Part shown: positions 44,859 through 56,401 of the stretch, piece after piece
How the letters are laid out: the number at the start of each line of letters is the position of its first letter
Position numbering within the stretch: the first letter of the stretch is position 1
Assembly: GCA_029204225.1 (NCBI GenBank)
Contig: CM055109.1
Coordinates: 27,474,178-27,538,177 of the forward strand
Direction: 5' to 3'
Length of the DNA: 64,000 nucleotides
Source of the DNA: Diphasiastrum complanatum
Lineage: Eukaryota; Streptophyta; Lycopodiopsida; Lycopodiales; Lycopodiaceae
Notes under the pieces: generated by a model
Databases searched by the model: none
What the model was told of the DNA's origin: nothing
What the model saw: the letters and a program-made list of their open reading frames with translations, nothing else
Translations under genes and position numbers: made by a program

Positions 44859-45665
44859 TAAACTTTGTTTGCCACTCCTTAGGGACGTAGTCAATAGTAT
44901 TATAGCATAAAATCAATGTACATGTTCAAGGTAGTGGAAGAACAAGTAAATTTTAGCTACAATTCAACTTCACACTTGAAGCATCGATGGTATGTACTAA
45001 ACTCAACTTAATTTAGGTAGTATCACATTTAAGAAACACAGATAATTTTCCAAATATATTTCTTTTAGATCTAGATCAAATCTACATGAGTTTCCAACAC
45101 AACTACAACCAAAAGAAGAAATAAAGCTTCATTCACCATTTGGCAAATCTCAGTCATTCCGTCACAAGCCCTATTCAGATGCCTACCTATGAGTGCATTA
45201 TCTTCGCTGATTCATATATGAAATTCATGGGAAAGGTTGCATTGAAGAGAGCATGATTAGCTGTCATTAGTCACCAATGGACCACTTTTGGTACTCAATA
45301 AAAAAAACCCACCTCTTCACGGTTCATGTGCAAAAAATATTATGTAAATGTGGACTAGATACAAGCTTTACACCAAGACATTACATAAATCTTAACCTTC
45401 GATGGTGGCCGAGTAAACCTAGACACCCAAAACCTTCTATTTTGATCCCCAGTGTTCACTCTAATGGATCTTCATGCCATGTGAAAACATTAGAGAAATG
45501 TGAACTCTTTCAATGCCCAAACAAGATCAACACAATAGAGTTTGCACTTGCTCATAGTTAAACACATTATTTACTACAAATTGCCAAAGTAGAAATTACA
45601 TAATGAGCTTTTTTGCAAGAGCTCTTGATTCACCACTTGGATCTTGATGAAACTAGACCATTCTC
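44859..45665. other. Noncoding stretch, target region of the next copia insertion
   Basis: No supported gene. A plus-strand frame at 45277-45561 has no recognisable similarity. Confidence 0.35.
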
Positions 45666-45670
45666 CACCT

Positions 45671-45916
45671 TGTCAACAATCAGAAATGCAACATCAAGCA
45701 TTCACCATAAGCAATCACCAAGTAGGGAGACGGAAGAAGAACACACAATATCACTCTACAACATACTGAATGTAAAATGCACATATAAATCCTGAACCCT
45801 GATAGAGAGGGAGTAGACTACTAGACTAGCCAACGACTAGTTACAACTAGTAATAAAGGACATCGTAAACAGTAACTAAGAAGTGTAACAATGAAGTTTA
45901 TCATTGATTTCTAACA
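45671..45916 (-). repeat. 3' LTR of the copia element
   Basis: 246 bp. A polypurine tract (TTGAGGGAGAG on the minus strand, 45917-45927) lies just inside. Confidence 0.9.
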
Positions 45917-46850
45917 CTCTCCCTCAATGATAAAATTACATTCTTCTATTCCTAGTAGAGTACGAAACTTTTCAAATTTACATCTACCTAATGACTTAGT
46001 AAAAATATCTGCCACTTGATCTTCAGATTTACAGAAAACAAGATCAATGGCTCCATCAAGAATTTTCTCTCGGACAAAATGATAATGTATATCGATGTGC
46101 TTGGTTCGAGCATGTAAAATTGGATTTTTGGCAAGGTGAATGCAGCTTTGATTGTCGCAAGATAAAGTAGTTGCATCCACCTGTGATTGACCTAAATCCA
46201 CAAGCAATCTTCGTAACCATACCGCTTCTTGTGCAGCATTGCTGAGTGCTCGATATTCAGCTTCCGTCGAGGATAAGACTACTGCAGGTTGCTTTTTGCT
46301 GCTCCATGAAACTACAGCTGTACCATAACTGAATGTTTGACCAATGGTAGACCTTTTGTCATCAATATTACCTGCCCAATTAGCATCTGTATATCCTATC
46401 AATATTGGCGCTTCAGGCTGATCATACTTCGAACCAAAATTCAATGTCCCTCGAATGTATCTGAGAATACTTTTAGCAGACTTCCAGTGTGTTTGACTAG
46501 GACCTTGCATAAATTGACTAACAACACCAACAAGATAAGAAATATCAAGTCGTGTGTGTGTCAAATAAATCAAACTACCCACCAGCTGTTTATACAAATA
46601 AGCATCCACTTTCTCAGATTCATCATATGCAGTAAGCTTCGTATTGACATCCATAGGTGTACTCAAAGACTTACAATCCTACATATTGAACTTATAAAAA
46701 AAATCTCATGCATATTTGCTTTGTGTAAGAAAGACCACGTTTTCCTTTTGCCATACTTCAATGCCAAGACAATAGTGCATCAATCCTAGATCGCTCATGT
46801 CAAAAGCATTGGAAAGATCTGATTTGATGGTACATATTGCACATTGCTTA
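45911..46850 (-). pseudogene. Copia RT C-terminus and RNase H
   Basis: The frame 46666-45911 (251 residues) is intact: LYKQLVGSLIYLTHTRLDIS, HWKSAKSILRYIRGTLNFGS, the RNase H start IGYTDANWAGNIDDKRSTIG, the SSTEAEYRALSNAAQEAVWL region, CDNQSCIHLAKNPILHARTK and the end QVADIFTKSLG. The catalytic Asp/Glu/Asp positions expected for RNase H are present. Upstream, after a stop, DMSDLGLMHYCLGIEVWQKE is the end of RT (46800-46700). The frame ends inside the LTR edge, as usual for copia. Confidence 0.92.
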
Positions 46851-47076
46851 TCCGCTTTATCTTTCCGCTGGCTAGCTTCACTAGTACCACTCCAACTCCT
46901 TTAACAGATAGCAATTTGCCATCGGCTTGTCCAACTTCATCACCATTGTGAGTTTCCTTGAGTTCTGAAAACTACTCTTTCCTTGAAGTCATGTGCTTGG
47001 ACGCACCACTATCAATGTACCAAGTATCCTTGGCTTCATCACTTGTCATTAATGCTGTAATGAACAAGTTTGAACT
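46851..47076 (-). pseudogene. Copia protease
   Basis: DTWYIDSGASKHMTSRKE gives the aspartic protease active site with Asp-Ser-Gly intact (about 47030-46975), then GKLLSVKGVGVVLVKLASGK. The sequence then jumps to RT end wording near 46830, so GAG-pre-integrase, integrase and most of RT are missing. It follows gag directly. Confidence 0.85.
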
Positions 47077-48065
47077 CTAACCTGTATCATCTTCATATTG
47101 ATCATCATCATATTTATGTTGATCAGCATAATTGTCTTCATAATAATCATCATCAAATTGATGTTGATCAGCATAATTGTCCGCTTGCCATTTGTCTTTT
47201 CTTTGTTCTATCTCCTTCTGTTTCTTGAAGCATTCACGCTCCCAATGGCCAGGTTTGTTGCAATACCTACAATTTCCAGGTTTATTTTGCTTGGAATAGC
47301 CGCATCCTTGACCTCGGCCTTGATTCCAATTGCCTCGATTTGGGCCATCATTGGATTGTTCTTGAAATTGTTGGAACGATCCATGATATGAGTTTCCACC
47401 TCTTGATTGGTGTCTTCCACGACCAAATCTGCCAACACATCCTCTCACTACAAGAGCTTGATCAAATCCCCTATTGCGAGGACTCAAGTTCTATTGATGT
47501 TGTTCTTCCTGCAAAAGCAATCCACCTAACCCTTCATAGGTTGGAAGATTTTTCCGTGTGGCTATACTTGTCACAAACATTTGATGTGACTCACTGAAAC
47601 TATTCAATGTCAACTGCACGATCTCACGATCTTGTACTCGCTCTCCAATTGCTGCTAATTGGTCACGAATCTCTTTGATCTTCAGTAGGTGATTAGCAAC
47701 AGTTGCATCATCATCCATCCGCAATGTGTGCAACTTCGTCTTTAGGAATAGCACTCGAGATGTGTTTGTGGTCTCAACAATGCCTTCAACGTATCCCATG
47801 CTTCTTTTGGTCCTTCTGAATCCGAAATGTAGGGAATAATTGCATCTCTAATTGATAAGTTGATGACATTTTGTGCTTTCCATTTTCTCCTATCAAATGT
47901 TCGCTGATCTTCTTCTATCACTGGTCTTGTCTCTTCGCTTGTCACGATCTCCCATAGCTCCTTTTCCATCAAAATGTTTTTCAGTTTGAATTTCCAAACT
48001 GCATAATTGTCGGCTCCTTCCAATTTGCTTGACTCATTAAGGACACTCTCGCTTAGAGTTGCCAT
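47077..48065 (-). pseudogene. Copia gag
   Basis: The start at 48065 (MATLSESVLNESSKLEG) reads into NYAVWKFKLKNILMEKELWE and GPKEAWDTLKALL. A frameshift near 47770 leads to FLKTKLHTLRMDDDATVANH and EIVQLTLNSFSESHQMF. A stop at 47491 is followed by an Arg/Gly-rich stretch and the zinc knuckle CRYCNKPGHWERECF (about 47275-47230). The Asp/Tyr-rich end contains two units of NYADQH. Only two lesions separate the three open pieces, so gag is the best-kept part of the element. Confidence 0.88.
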
Positions 48066-48137
48066 TACTGAACAGATGAGTCCGGATCAAGTAATTTATC
48101 ACACCACAAAATTGTATATTTTTCTAGTTATACACCT

Positions 48138-48372
48138 GATATCGGAATGGAGCGCGGAAGTAAGGTTGCTCAAGATCCTCTTTAACTTGTGCGCGTGGAT
48201 CCGATATTGGAGCATGCGATATCGAACTAGAGCGCGGATGTGCAACACTCTCTTTAGCTCGTGCGCTTGGATCCGATATCGGTACGGACATGCGATATCG
48301 GACTGGAGCGCGGATGTACGACTGCTCGGGTTTCTTTTCAGCTAGCGCGCTTGGATCCAATATTGGTACGGA
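48138..48372 (-). repeat. Leader tandem repeat with GATATCGG palindromes
   Basis: Three units of about 77-80 bp each contain GATATCG(G/A), GAGCGCGGA, GCGCGTGGATCC or GCGCTTGGATCC, and CCGATAT(C/T)GG. They start at 48138, about 48218 and about 48294. They lie in the transcribed leader between PBS and gag and are far more GC-rich than their surroundings. The inverted GATATCGG/CCGATATC words could fold into repeated hairpins. Confidence 0.7.
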
Positions 48373-48899
48373 TAAAAAAAAGAGAATATAAGAACTTTCA
48401 GAGGGAACATTCCAGATTCTGTACTTTGGCGCGACGACTACGCCACCTCCTCTTTGCTTAGATCTCGAAATGAGTGATCGTTCAAACAGGCAAATATCAG
48501 TAATGTGAAAGGTATGAAGTCTCAAAGCTCTAAATGGCAGTACTAGACACTGTCTGGTGTGATTTGCAGTAACCCAAACAAATAAATGAGAGATTTCTTG
48601 GCACAACTCTCTAACAAATGATACTTCTCACAAAGACTAAAAAAAAATTGTAAAACTTTTTCCACTCAACAGATTTTCAATCTGTCTGATGCTACCCTGG
48701 CCTTTCCGATGCCTTCGGGACTGTGTCTTCGTTCCCCACTAATAACTGTGAGCTCCAAAACCTGCAAAATACATCAAGAAGGATTTCTTCCAGCCATTTT
48801 TGTCTCTCCAAGCTTACACCTCCTGTGAAGGACTTTCTCACTTCGTTGCAAAGCCTGTGACAAGCTGTATCCACTGATTAGGCATGCAGGACTATCGTA

Positions 48900-48911
48900 G
48901 CTCTGATACCA
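48900..48911 (-). other. Primer binding site, initiator-Met tRNA
   Basis: GCTCTGATACCA on the plus strand, a perfect complement pattern of TGGTATCAGAGC, directly abutting the 5' LTR at 48912. Confidence 0.92.
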
Positions 48912-49175
48912 TGTCAACAATCAGAAATGCAACATCAAGCATTCACCATAAGCAATCACCAAGTAGGGAGACAGAAAAAGAACATGCAATATCACTCTAT
49001 CACACTACAACATACCGAATGTAATATGTACATATAAACCCTGAACCCTGATAGAGAGGGAGAGCCTAGGAGTAGACTACTAGATTAGCCAACGGCTAGT
49101 TACAGCTAGTAATAAAGTACATCGTAAACAATAACTAAGAAGTGTAACAATGAAGTTTATCATTGATTTCTAACA
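48912..49175 (-). repeat. 5' LTR of the copia element
   Basis: 264 bp, partner of 45671-45916. Two short insertions (about 8 and 10 bp) explain the length difference. Confidence 0.9.
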
Positions 49176-49180
49176 CACCT

Positions 49181-50790
49181 GAACTTAAGAAAATCTAAAA
49201 GTTCACAAACAAAGCTTAGATATACTCAATGGATCACTTAAACCACAAATAAACACCTTCCCAACAATTGAAATCACAATGGAGAGTCAAAACCTCCATT
49301 ACCCTTCATTGAGAGAAGGCCCAAGCTGCCATGTAGAGGTGCAAATGGAAAAATACCCCAAGTATCAACTCGCATATCAAGAACTGACTCAGTTGATATA
49401 TGTTTTTGTGTTACTAGAGTCAAGAATTGAATCCTCTCCATCGATATTGGCTATGTGAATACTTGGGTCAACACCCAACAAGGGCTCGTTTTGGCTAATG
49501 TTGGCATTCATATAATGCTAGATTTTGATTGGTCATCATAACTTGAATACGTGTTAGGGTTCATGCCTTATACTGGATGTAATTAGCCCATCTGCTTAAT
49601 AATTGCAATGCTAAATATAGCCATGGAGCTAAATTAGATTAAAATTAGTCAATAAAATAGTTAATAAGTTGATTTGAACAACATTATCTTTGTAAATAGC
49701 GAGATTGTAATAGTGGTTGTGAGGCCCAGTCTTGCTAAACAAGGACTCAAACTCATACTAGAGGCACAAATGACTACTATAAATAGCTTAGATCATGCTA
49801 AATTTGGAGGCTATTATACATTTTTTATTTTTGAACTCTAAGTGTTCTTGAAGCTTCTCTTTGAGAGCTAATATGTTCTCACTATTTTGAAAAAAATTTA
49901 GTGGACCAATTCGCGCTCAACACGGAGACGGTATACACACCACCGGCCAGTATGTGCACGACATTTGTTTCGCCACATTAGCATGTTTCAACACATGTTG
50001 CGCGACACATGTCTAAATTTTCTTTTTTTGGTTTTATTTTTCAGGTAACCAGGAATTGTGCATGAATTTTCCTTGCAAAATTAGCTTCCCAACGATCTAC
50101 TATATGCTTCGATTCAGCATGTTTGTGCGAGCTTTATTGATGTAATTTGTGGTTCATGTGCCTAAAATCACATGAGAGGTTTAATCATGCTCTAGATTTA
50201 GGCCCAATGTAATGAATGATCAATAATGAAGAAGAATGCTTCCTAACTTTGTGTAATCTGGTGAAAGATTGCCAATTTTATCTAGTTTTATAATTTCTTG
50301 ATGATTTTCTTGATTTCTTGTTTTGCAAATTTGATGTTTAAAAATGGATTGCTTTCGATAATTTTGGTCGTGGCATTCGACATAGAGCCACATATTTGGA
50401 TTGATAACTAGTTTTGCTATCACCTTCGCAATACCAAACTCATTTGTGTATCATTTCCTAACTCATATATCATTTTCATATCAATATGCGACTGATATGA
50501 AAATTTTAAAATATACAGTAGCGGCCTATAACAAGCGCATGCCAGCCACCATATCTAGTGGTGGGTGAAAAAAGAAAAAAAAAATTGTTTTTTTTTGTGT
50601 TCTTTTGTTTTGTTTAATAGAATAATGATTTATTTATTGTATATTGTTTTTTATAATGTATTTAAATATCATTAAAAATCAAAATGTAATGGGAAATGGA
50701 TGTTCTTTTGTTTTATAATTTTATTTGTGTATTTAAAAAGTACTAACACTTGAAACATTTCAACCTATTAAGAGTTAATTTTTTTACTCA
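49181..50790. other. Noncoding AT-rich stretch
   Basis: No supported frame or element end. 49900-49990 is locally GC-richer but unassigned. Confidence 0.4.
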
Positions 50791-50793
50791 AAA

Positions 50794-50816
50794 ACCTTAA
50801 ACCCTAAACCCTAAAC
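50794..50816 (+). repeat. Short telomere-like repeat (CCCTAAA)
   Basis: About three plant telomere units, the first imperfect. It lies just before the open frame at 50849; such short telo-box sequences occur in plant gene promoters. Confidence 0.6.
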
Positions 50817-50848
50817 TTCAAAGCTAGTTACTTTGCTCAAAACCGTGA

Positions 50849-51521
50849 TTGCTCACTTTATTCACGAGAAATGAGCAACAAGGGCGAGGCTTATGCAGCA
50901 CCACCAGCACCAGCGTCTTCCCCCATCGCACCTCCGCTATGCCATTGTTCGCTTCGCTACTATCAAGCTCCATATCCGCCTCCATGCCTTTGTTGCATCC
51001 CTCCCCCCATTTGCTTGCCCCCGCCTTTCTTCCTCAACTCCTCATGCCCTCAGCCAGCCTCCTGTTCAGCAGCGCTGCATCAAAACCCTAGACAATCCTT
51101 TCCTTCTTCTCAAACGCCTTCCTCGCTTAAGGCTTCGCCTTGGATAGCCCCTTTTCATCCCGTTGGAAACGCTTATTATCGTTCTATTCCACCCTGTTTG
51201 TTGCCTTCTTGCATTGGCTCCTCTTTGCCTTCGTGCCCTTGTTTCTTTTATGCCTCACCATGTCCCCTTGCAGCAGCCAATTGCTTTCTTGAAGGTTCTA
51301 CGAAACCATTTGCAGCTCAGGCTTCCGAAATCTACAATGTTTCGGCAACCCCAGCAAATGATGCTGATATCAATGGCAATTATGGGGAGCAAAGTGCAGC
51401 CTATGACATTGGGCAATCATACCCTGATATAGATCAGTTCAATAATCCGCAGGACAGGTTCTTTCTCACTTGTATCTTGCTCTTGGAGGTGAAGTATAGT
51501 CATGCATATTATCATGTCTAG
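50849..51521 (+). pseudogene. Possible first exon of a host gene with targeting peptide
   Basis: The region is GC-richer than its flanks and open over 217 codons from 50871. One frame from 50849 reads like an organelle targeting peptide (MPLFASLLSSSISASMPLLH, Ser/Leu-rich without acids). The longer frame ends with more ordinary protein (STKPFAAQASEIYNVSATPA, GQSYPDIDQFNNPQDR) just before a donor-like CAG|GTTCTT at 51459. A frameshift between the two would give a targeting peptide plus mature start. The Cys/Pro-rich reading between them looks out of frame. The telomere-like box upstream is consistent with a promoter. No family recognised. Confidence 0.3.
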
Positions 51522-52221
51522 GATAACAGTCCTGCAGAAAAGACTTTATCCTCCTATTTATGCGTTTTTGAGGCTTGAATTAGGTCTTTTAGATGCATTG
51601 CACTTGGTCTAATTGCCCTCCTTTATGAACCCTAGAGTCTTAAGCTCCAAGTTATTGTAAATGGGCACATGGCCTTTCTTGTGTTGGCCAAATGGCCCTA
51701 GAGACATATTCTCATGTAGATCTAAGCCTCAACTTGTGGCTCTTGGCCCTAGAATAAGATGGGGGTCAAAGCATGAAGTTGGTATTTGCATCGTTTTTCA
51801 CACTTCACATGATCTAGCTTTTAGGCTTTGCCATCTAGTAAGCCCTTCATGACCTTTCATGCTCACCTTCGAGCTAGTAGAAATATGATCTTCACTCCGT
51901 GACCTAGTGATGCTCATCCGTACAACTTTGCACAAGTTGTTGATAAGTAGTGCTAATGTAGGGATTAGATACTTAATTTGTAAAGACATGGTCCTGGAAT
52001 TGTAATTAATGTTGTGAAGGCCAATTGCACGTTAGGATCTATTTTAAAGTTAAGTGGGGCACACTAGGAACTCCAAACCTCTTTGGGAGTTGGTGGTCCA
52101 TTTCCACTTCTAGGAACCCAACAGTCATTTGGTGGTTCAGCTACTCTCTCTCTCTAGCGATTCATTGTACATATGTAGCACCTCCTTGGAGGGCATTGTG
52201 GGTTCTATGGGAGAATTTTCT

Positions 52222-53090
52222 CCTGATGCAAGGTAGTCTTTCTCCTCATCATGTTAATGGCATGAGGTCTAGTAGGAACCAACTTGCAAGAATTGGTGCC
52301 ACTATTGATGGCGCCATTGTTGATGATGAAGATGCCGTGGTGGTGTTAGTTAACTCTATGACTTCTGGATATGCTAATGTCGTTTTTACTCTTAGCAATC
52401 TCTCTAACCAAGCTCTTGAGAGTAATTTCTGCTTTACATGAAGAAGAGCATAGGATGCATGAGGTTTATGAAGGTCTATTGCTATTGATGATGGTTTGGT
52501 TAATGAGTGGAAATTTTCTGGCATAATGAACAATGGACTATAGGACTTATTGATCAAATTGGGTTGTTTGAACTTGTAAACCCAATATTGAGTCCCAAAA
52601 ATCAATCTAAGAACCACCGACAAGATGCCTCAAACCCCTCAAAACTTTTACCTTTGGGAGTACAAGACATCCTCAACATTCACCTTGTTTCTAGTCAGTT
52701 ACAACCACAACCTGTGCTTATGGGATAGTAACATGCCCTCTTCTCACGCACCACATTGCCAGGGTAAGCAAGGGCACCAAAGCATGACCAACAAAACTCC
52801 CCCTTTGGTCCTTTACAAACACGAATTGCTTTTGGGAAAGTAAGGCGCCCACTTCACACGATCTGGTGATGTGCATGGCTACTTTCCAAAATATGAGACA
52901 AAATGGGTTGTTTGACTTTGTGATCCAAGTAGTAGTTTGATCTTATGGGCCACAACAAACTAAGTTTGATAACAAGATTTCCAAGAACATTGGCAAGTGC
53001 CATTATTGTGGAAAGCCTAGACATTATGCTAATCGATGTTGCAAGAAGAAGATAGATTCAAAGGGTAAAAGCAAATAAGAAAGCAACGAT
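52222..53090 (+). pseudogene. Copia-type gag of the outer element
   Basis: SSRNQLARIGATIDGAIVDD, EDAVVVLVNSMTSGYANVVF and TLSNLSNQALES are typical mid-gag wording. Decayed sequence follows, then a zinc knuckle CHYCGKPRHYANRC (about 52999-53040) and a Lys-rich tail. The N-terminal half is absent. The frame is cut 50 bp after the knuckle by the inner element. Confidence 0.75.
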
Positions 53091-53096
53091 AAGGAT

Positions 53097-53535
53097 TGTA
53101 GGAAATCAAATGCCAAGATCCTTCTAACATTCAATCTCCATATAGAAGAAGAAGAGGGGGAAGAAGAAGAAGAAGAGGGAGAGGTTTAGGCGCCCTCAAG
53201 GAGAGAGAAAGCAGTAGCAATGCTTGAAAGGGAATGAATTACAAATGAACAATGTGTACAAATAAATAGGCCTTCCAAGGGCCTGTACTCTTCCAAACCC
53301 TAAGTTCTAGAACCTACTAATTATAGGGCATCCCCAAAAGTCAAGATAGGGCCCCTTAACATAATTAGACTTTACTTGGACCCACGAGTTATTACTAGAC
53401 CAAAATTGGGTCCAACTTAGCTAAAACTAGCTTAACATGGTCTAAATAATAAACCTAACCCATGGTTACAAGTCTCGACCTTTTGGGTCAAAGTAACCTA
53501 TGGGAAACTAACATTATCATTTATTATTTCTAACA
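53097..53535 (-). repeat. 3' LTR of inner gag-only element
   Basis: Contains a purine-rich GAAGAAGAAGAG block and is very similar to 55620-56073 apart from the length of that block. Confidence 0.9.
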
Positions 53536-53699
53536 CCCTCCTTAAATGATAATGTAAAAACATAACATGACATGAAGTATGAAAAATTGCAACAAAATGC
53601 AAAGTGTTGCATGCTGCCCAAAACTCTATGTAGCCGAAAAAGAAAAGATGTAGATTGCTGTCCAAGCTTAATGCCGCCAAAAAAAAAAAAAAACTTCAG

Positions 53700-54782
53700 C
53701 TTGAAGTAGTTGAAGTAGCTGAAATCTCAACCCCAATCATGCCCGATGTAGAAGAGATGTAGATTACGAAGTGCGGTAGCATCAAGTCGAAGAGTGAAGA
53801 CAAGCATGCTCCATCCAAAGTTAGTAACCAAAAAACCAGCCACAAGCCGAAATATGGATTTGCAATCCATCAATAATTCCCACACGATTCCATAAGTCTT
53901 CTTACCACAAGAAACATAAAGAAGAGTATGATACTCTTTTACCATCACATCCTCCCGAATTTTACTATCAATGATCTGCTCACCAACACTAGGTAAGGCA
54001 ACACCGTCATCATAAGAAGTAAGCAACAAGAAAATTAGCATAAGGTACTAATTTTGGGGAGGCCTCCAAGGTAAAAAGATGCTTTGCTATCCCGCAAAGA
54101 CTCGGACAGCCAATAAGAGGCTGTAGCAGGCTGTCCAACAACCACAAATTTGCTGTCCACAGTGTTCCAAATGTGGACCTTGCTGTCCAAAAGCCTTCTG
54201 CAGGCCGTTTCTGATGGATAATAGGATGCTCACGATGTAACATAGGCTGAAAATGATCAATAAACCATGGCTGAATCTGCTGTCCACCATCTTCAAGAAA
54301 AAGCCAGCAGCTTGCCACTTTGAACACCCAAAAAATCCAGCAACACGCCACTTTGAACCAATGTACTAATTGACATGATTTTTTCCCCTCCTCCATTAGT
54401 ACAAAATGGCTTCAAAGAATACTTGATTTCAGCCTTCTCCAAAACATTAACTTGAGAAGCTTGCTCATAAAGTTCTTCACCAATGCATCCATCATTTGCA
54501 ACAAATGGCTCAAGAGAAGAAGAATGCTCTACCATACCAACATTCCAATGCAAACTTATACTATGATGAATCCTTTATTCGGTATATTTTTAAAAGTGTT
54601 TCCCAAGCACTTTTAGAGGTCTTGCAAAATCTCAAATGATATAAGATAGATCTTGTTACCGATAAAATCTTGATCATCACGTCAATGCCAAACCTCAGCT
54701 TGCAATTCCATGAAGAATAGTTGGTGCCATCCAACATATCTTCGCCCGAACAAGTACGAATTGCTCCCAAATGTCTTGCCAT
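53700..54782 (-). pseudogene. Gag remains of inner element
   Basis: The frame 54782-54561 starts MARHLGAIRTCSGEDMLDGT and reads NYSSWNCKLRFGIDVMIKIL, then KTSKSAWETLLKIYRIKD, the usual copia gag N-terminus. Downstream frames (54553-54293 and 54041-53727) are broken and have no zinc knuckle I can see. No protease, integrase or RT wording occurs anywhere in the interior. Confidence 0.65.
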
Positions 54783-55619
54783 AAGAACCAGCCAAGAAGA
54801 TAAACTTTTTCAAACCCTAAATGTGCCCAAAAAGACACAAAAACCAGCAAGTATCAAATCTGAAAAATCAGCCCCGGAATGTGTCGAAACCACACATTAG
54901 ATGGTTGTAGGAACCTGCCCTCCTACAAGCCTTGTGTGCTGAAAATTTCAGCCTGAAATTTCATTGCAAACTCAAAATACCAGCAAGCAAAAAATTAGGT
55001 TAGCCTCCAACAAAGATTTTTTCGGAACTTTTCTTTCTTGCCAAAAAGTGTGAACAATACACATAGAGATAGGGCTGTTGCAAACACCCTACAAATGGTA
55101 ATATGCTATCCAATTTGCAGCCTCAGAATGTGATCGGATCATCACAAAAAATTAGCACCTTCTTCCACACCTGGAAACAAGCAAAAAGAAATGGATCTTC
55201 ACTTTGTAAAATCAGCAAGGGTGCTGATTTTTCAGCCAAATCAGAAGATAAAAATTGCTTGTAGATGGGCGCTCGCAAGGAGCAAATTTGAAAAATAGGG
55301 CAACAGCAGACCAATGGAAGTAGGATAAACCTACACAGATGTGGGTGACTTAAAAGCAGCCCCGAAGAAGATAATTAATGGCACCTTCCTGCAACCTGAA
55401 AAATTAGCAAAAAACCAACTGATTTTTGGGGGCCCAAAATCCTATTATCTCCTTTGATGTGTGATGCCCTCCTGCAAAACGAAAAAGAGTCAAAACTGAA
55501 ATTATCTTCACTTCAAAAAATCAGCAAAGGTGCTGAATTTTTGTGATCCCTAAGTGAAGACAATCTTTTTTGGTAGGGCGCCCTAAATCAAGCATAGAAG
55601 ATCCATGGCTCTGATACCA

Positions 55620-56073
55620 TGTAGGAAATCAAAGTGCCAAGATCCTTCTAACATTCAATCTCCATATACAAGAAGAAGAGGGGGGGGAAGAAGAAGAAGA
55701 AGAAAAAGAAGAGGGAGAGAGTTAGGCGCCCTCAAGGAGGGAGAAAGTAGTAGCAATGCTTGAAAGGCAATGAATTACAAATGAACAATGTGTACATATA
55801 AATAGGCCTTCCAAGGGCCTAGACTCTTCCAAACCCTAAGTTCTAGAACCTACTAATTATAGGGCACTCCCAAAAGTCAAGATAGGCCCCCTTAACATAT
55901 TTAGACTTTACTTGGACCCACGAGTTATTACTAGACCAAAATTGGGTCCAACTTAGCTAAAACTAACTTAACATGGTCTAAATAATAAACCTAACCCATG
56001 GTTACACAAGTCTTGACCTTTTGGGTCAAAGTAACCTATGGGAAACTAACATTATCATTTATTATTTCTAGCA
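55620..56073 (-). repeat. 5' LTR of inner gag-only element
   Basis: Abuts the PBS at 55608-55619. Its last bases read CTAGCA instead of CTAACA. Confidence 0.9.
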
Positions 56074-56401
56074 AGGACAATGATAATGAAGAGAAGAAAC
56101 TTTAGGGATGTTGCTATTTTGAAGCTGATCCCTTATGAATCTTATGAAGCTCACGTATGTTGTACATTTTCCTACCCCTACAGGGGATTTGGAAAATTCC
56201 CATTTGCATTTACCGGCCTAGAAGATGTTCAGTTCTTTGAAGATGCATGAAAGTCATATATCATTTGTAGCGGTCCATAGTCATGTGGTATTCATTCATG
56301 CAGGTGCAGAGAGGACTTACCCATTTTGCATGGTCCTTAGAGGTAGTATCAACTGGTTACCTTTGTGTTGCTAGTCATGGTTGTTTTGATCAAGGGGGAA
56401 G

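Larger units (their letters stand above)
45671..49175 (-). mobile_element. Ty1/copia element with both LTRs and intact 5-bp TSD, internally deleted
   Basis: LTRs at 45671-45916 and 48912-49175 start TGTCAACAATC and end TTTCTAACA. The target duplication CACCT lies at 45666-45670 and 49176-49180. The PBS (48900-48911) places the 5' LTR on the right. Internal order on the minus strand is leader with a tandem repeat, gag, protease, then RT end and RNase H; integrase and most of RT are deleted. The LTRs differ at roughly 14 sites plus two gaps by eye, so the insertion is several per cent diverged. Confidence 0.92.
53097..56073 (-). mobile_element. Gag-only LTR element (inner), inserted in outer gag
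   Basis: LTRs 53097-53535 (439 bp) and 55620-56073 (454 bp) start TGTAGGAAATC and end ATTTCTAACA or ATTTCTAGCA. They are flanked by AGGAT and AGGAC, a TSD with one change. An initiator-Met PBS (GCTCTGATACCA on the plus strand, 55608-55619) abuts the right LTR, so the element is on the minus strand. Its polypurine tract (AAGGAGGG) is at 53536-53545. The 2.1-kb interior holds gag remains only and shows no pol similarity. Confidence 0.88.

Noticed and set aside
48124-48606. 160-residue minus-strand frame in the copia leader
   Set aside because: Much of it is translation of the 77-80 bp leader repeat; it lies between PBS and gag, where no copia protein is expected.
50794-50816. Interstitial telomere
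   Set aside because: Only about three units; better seen as a promoter telo-box or chance.
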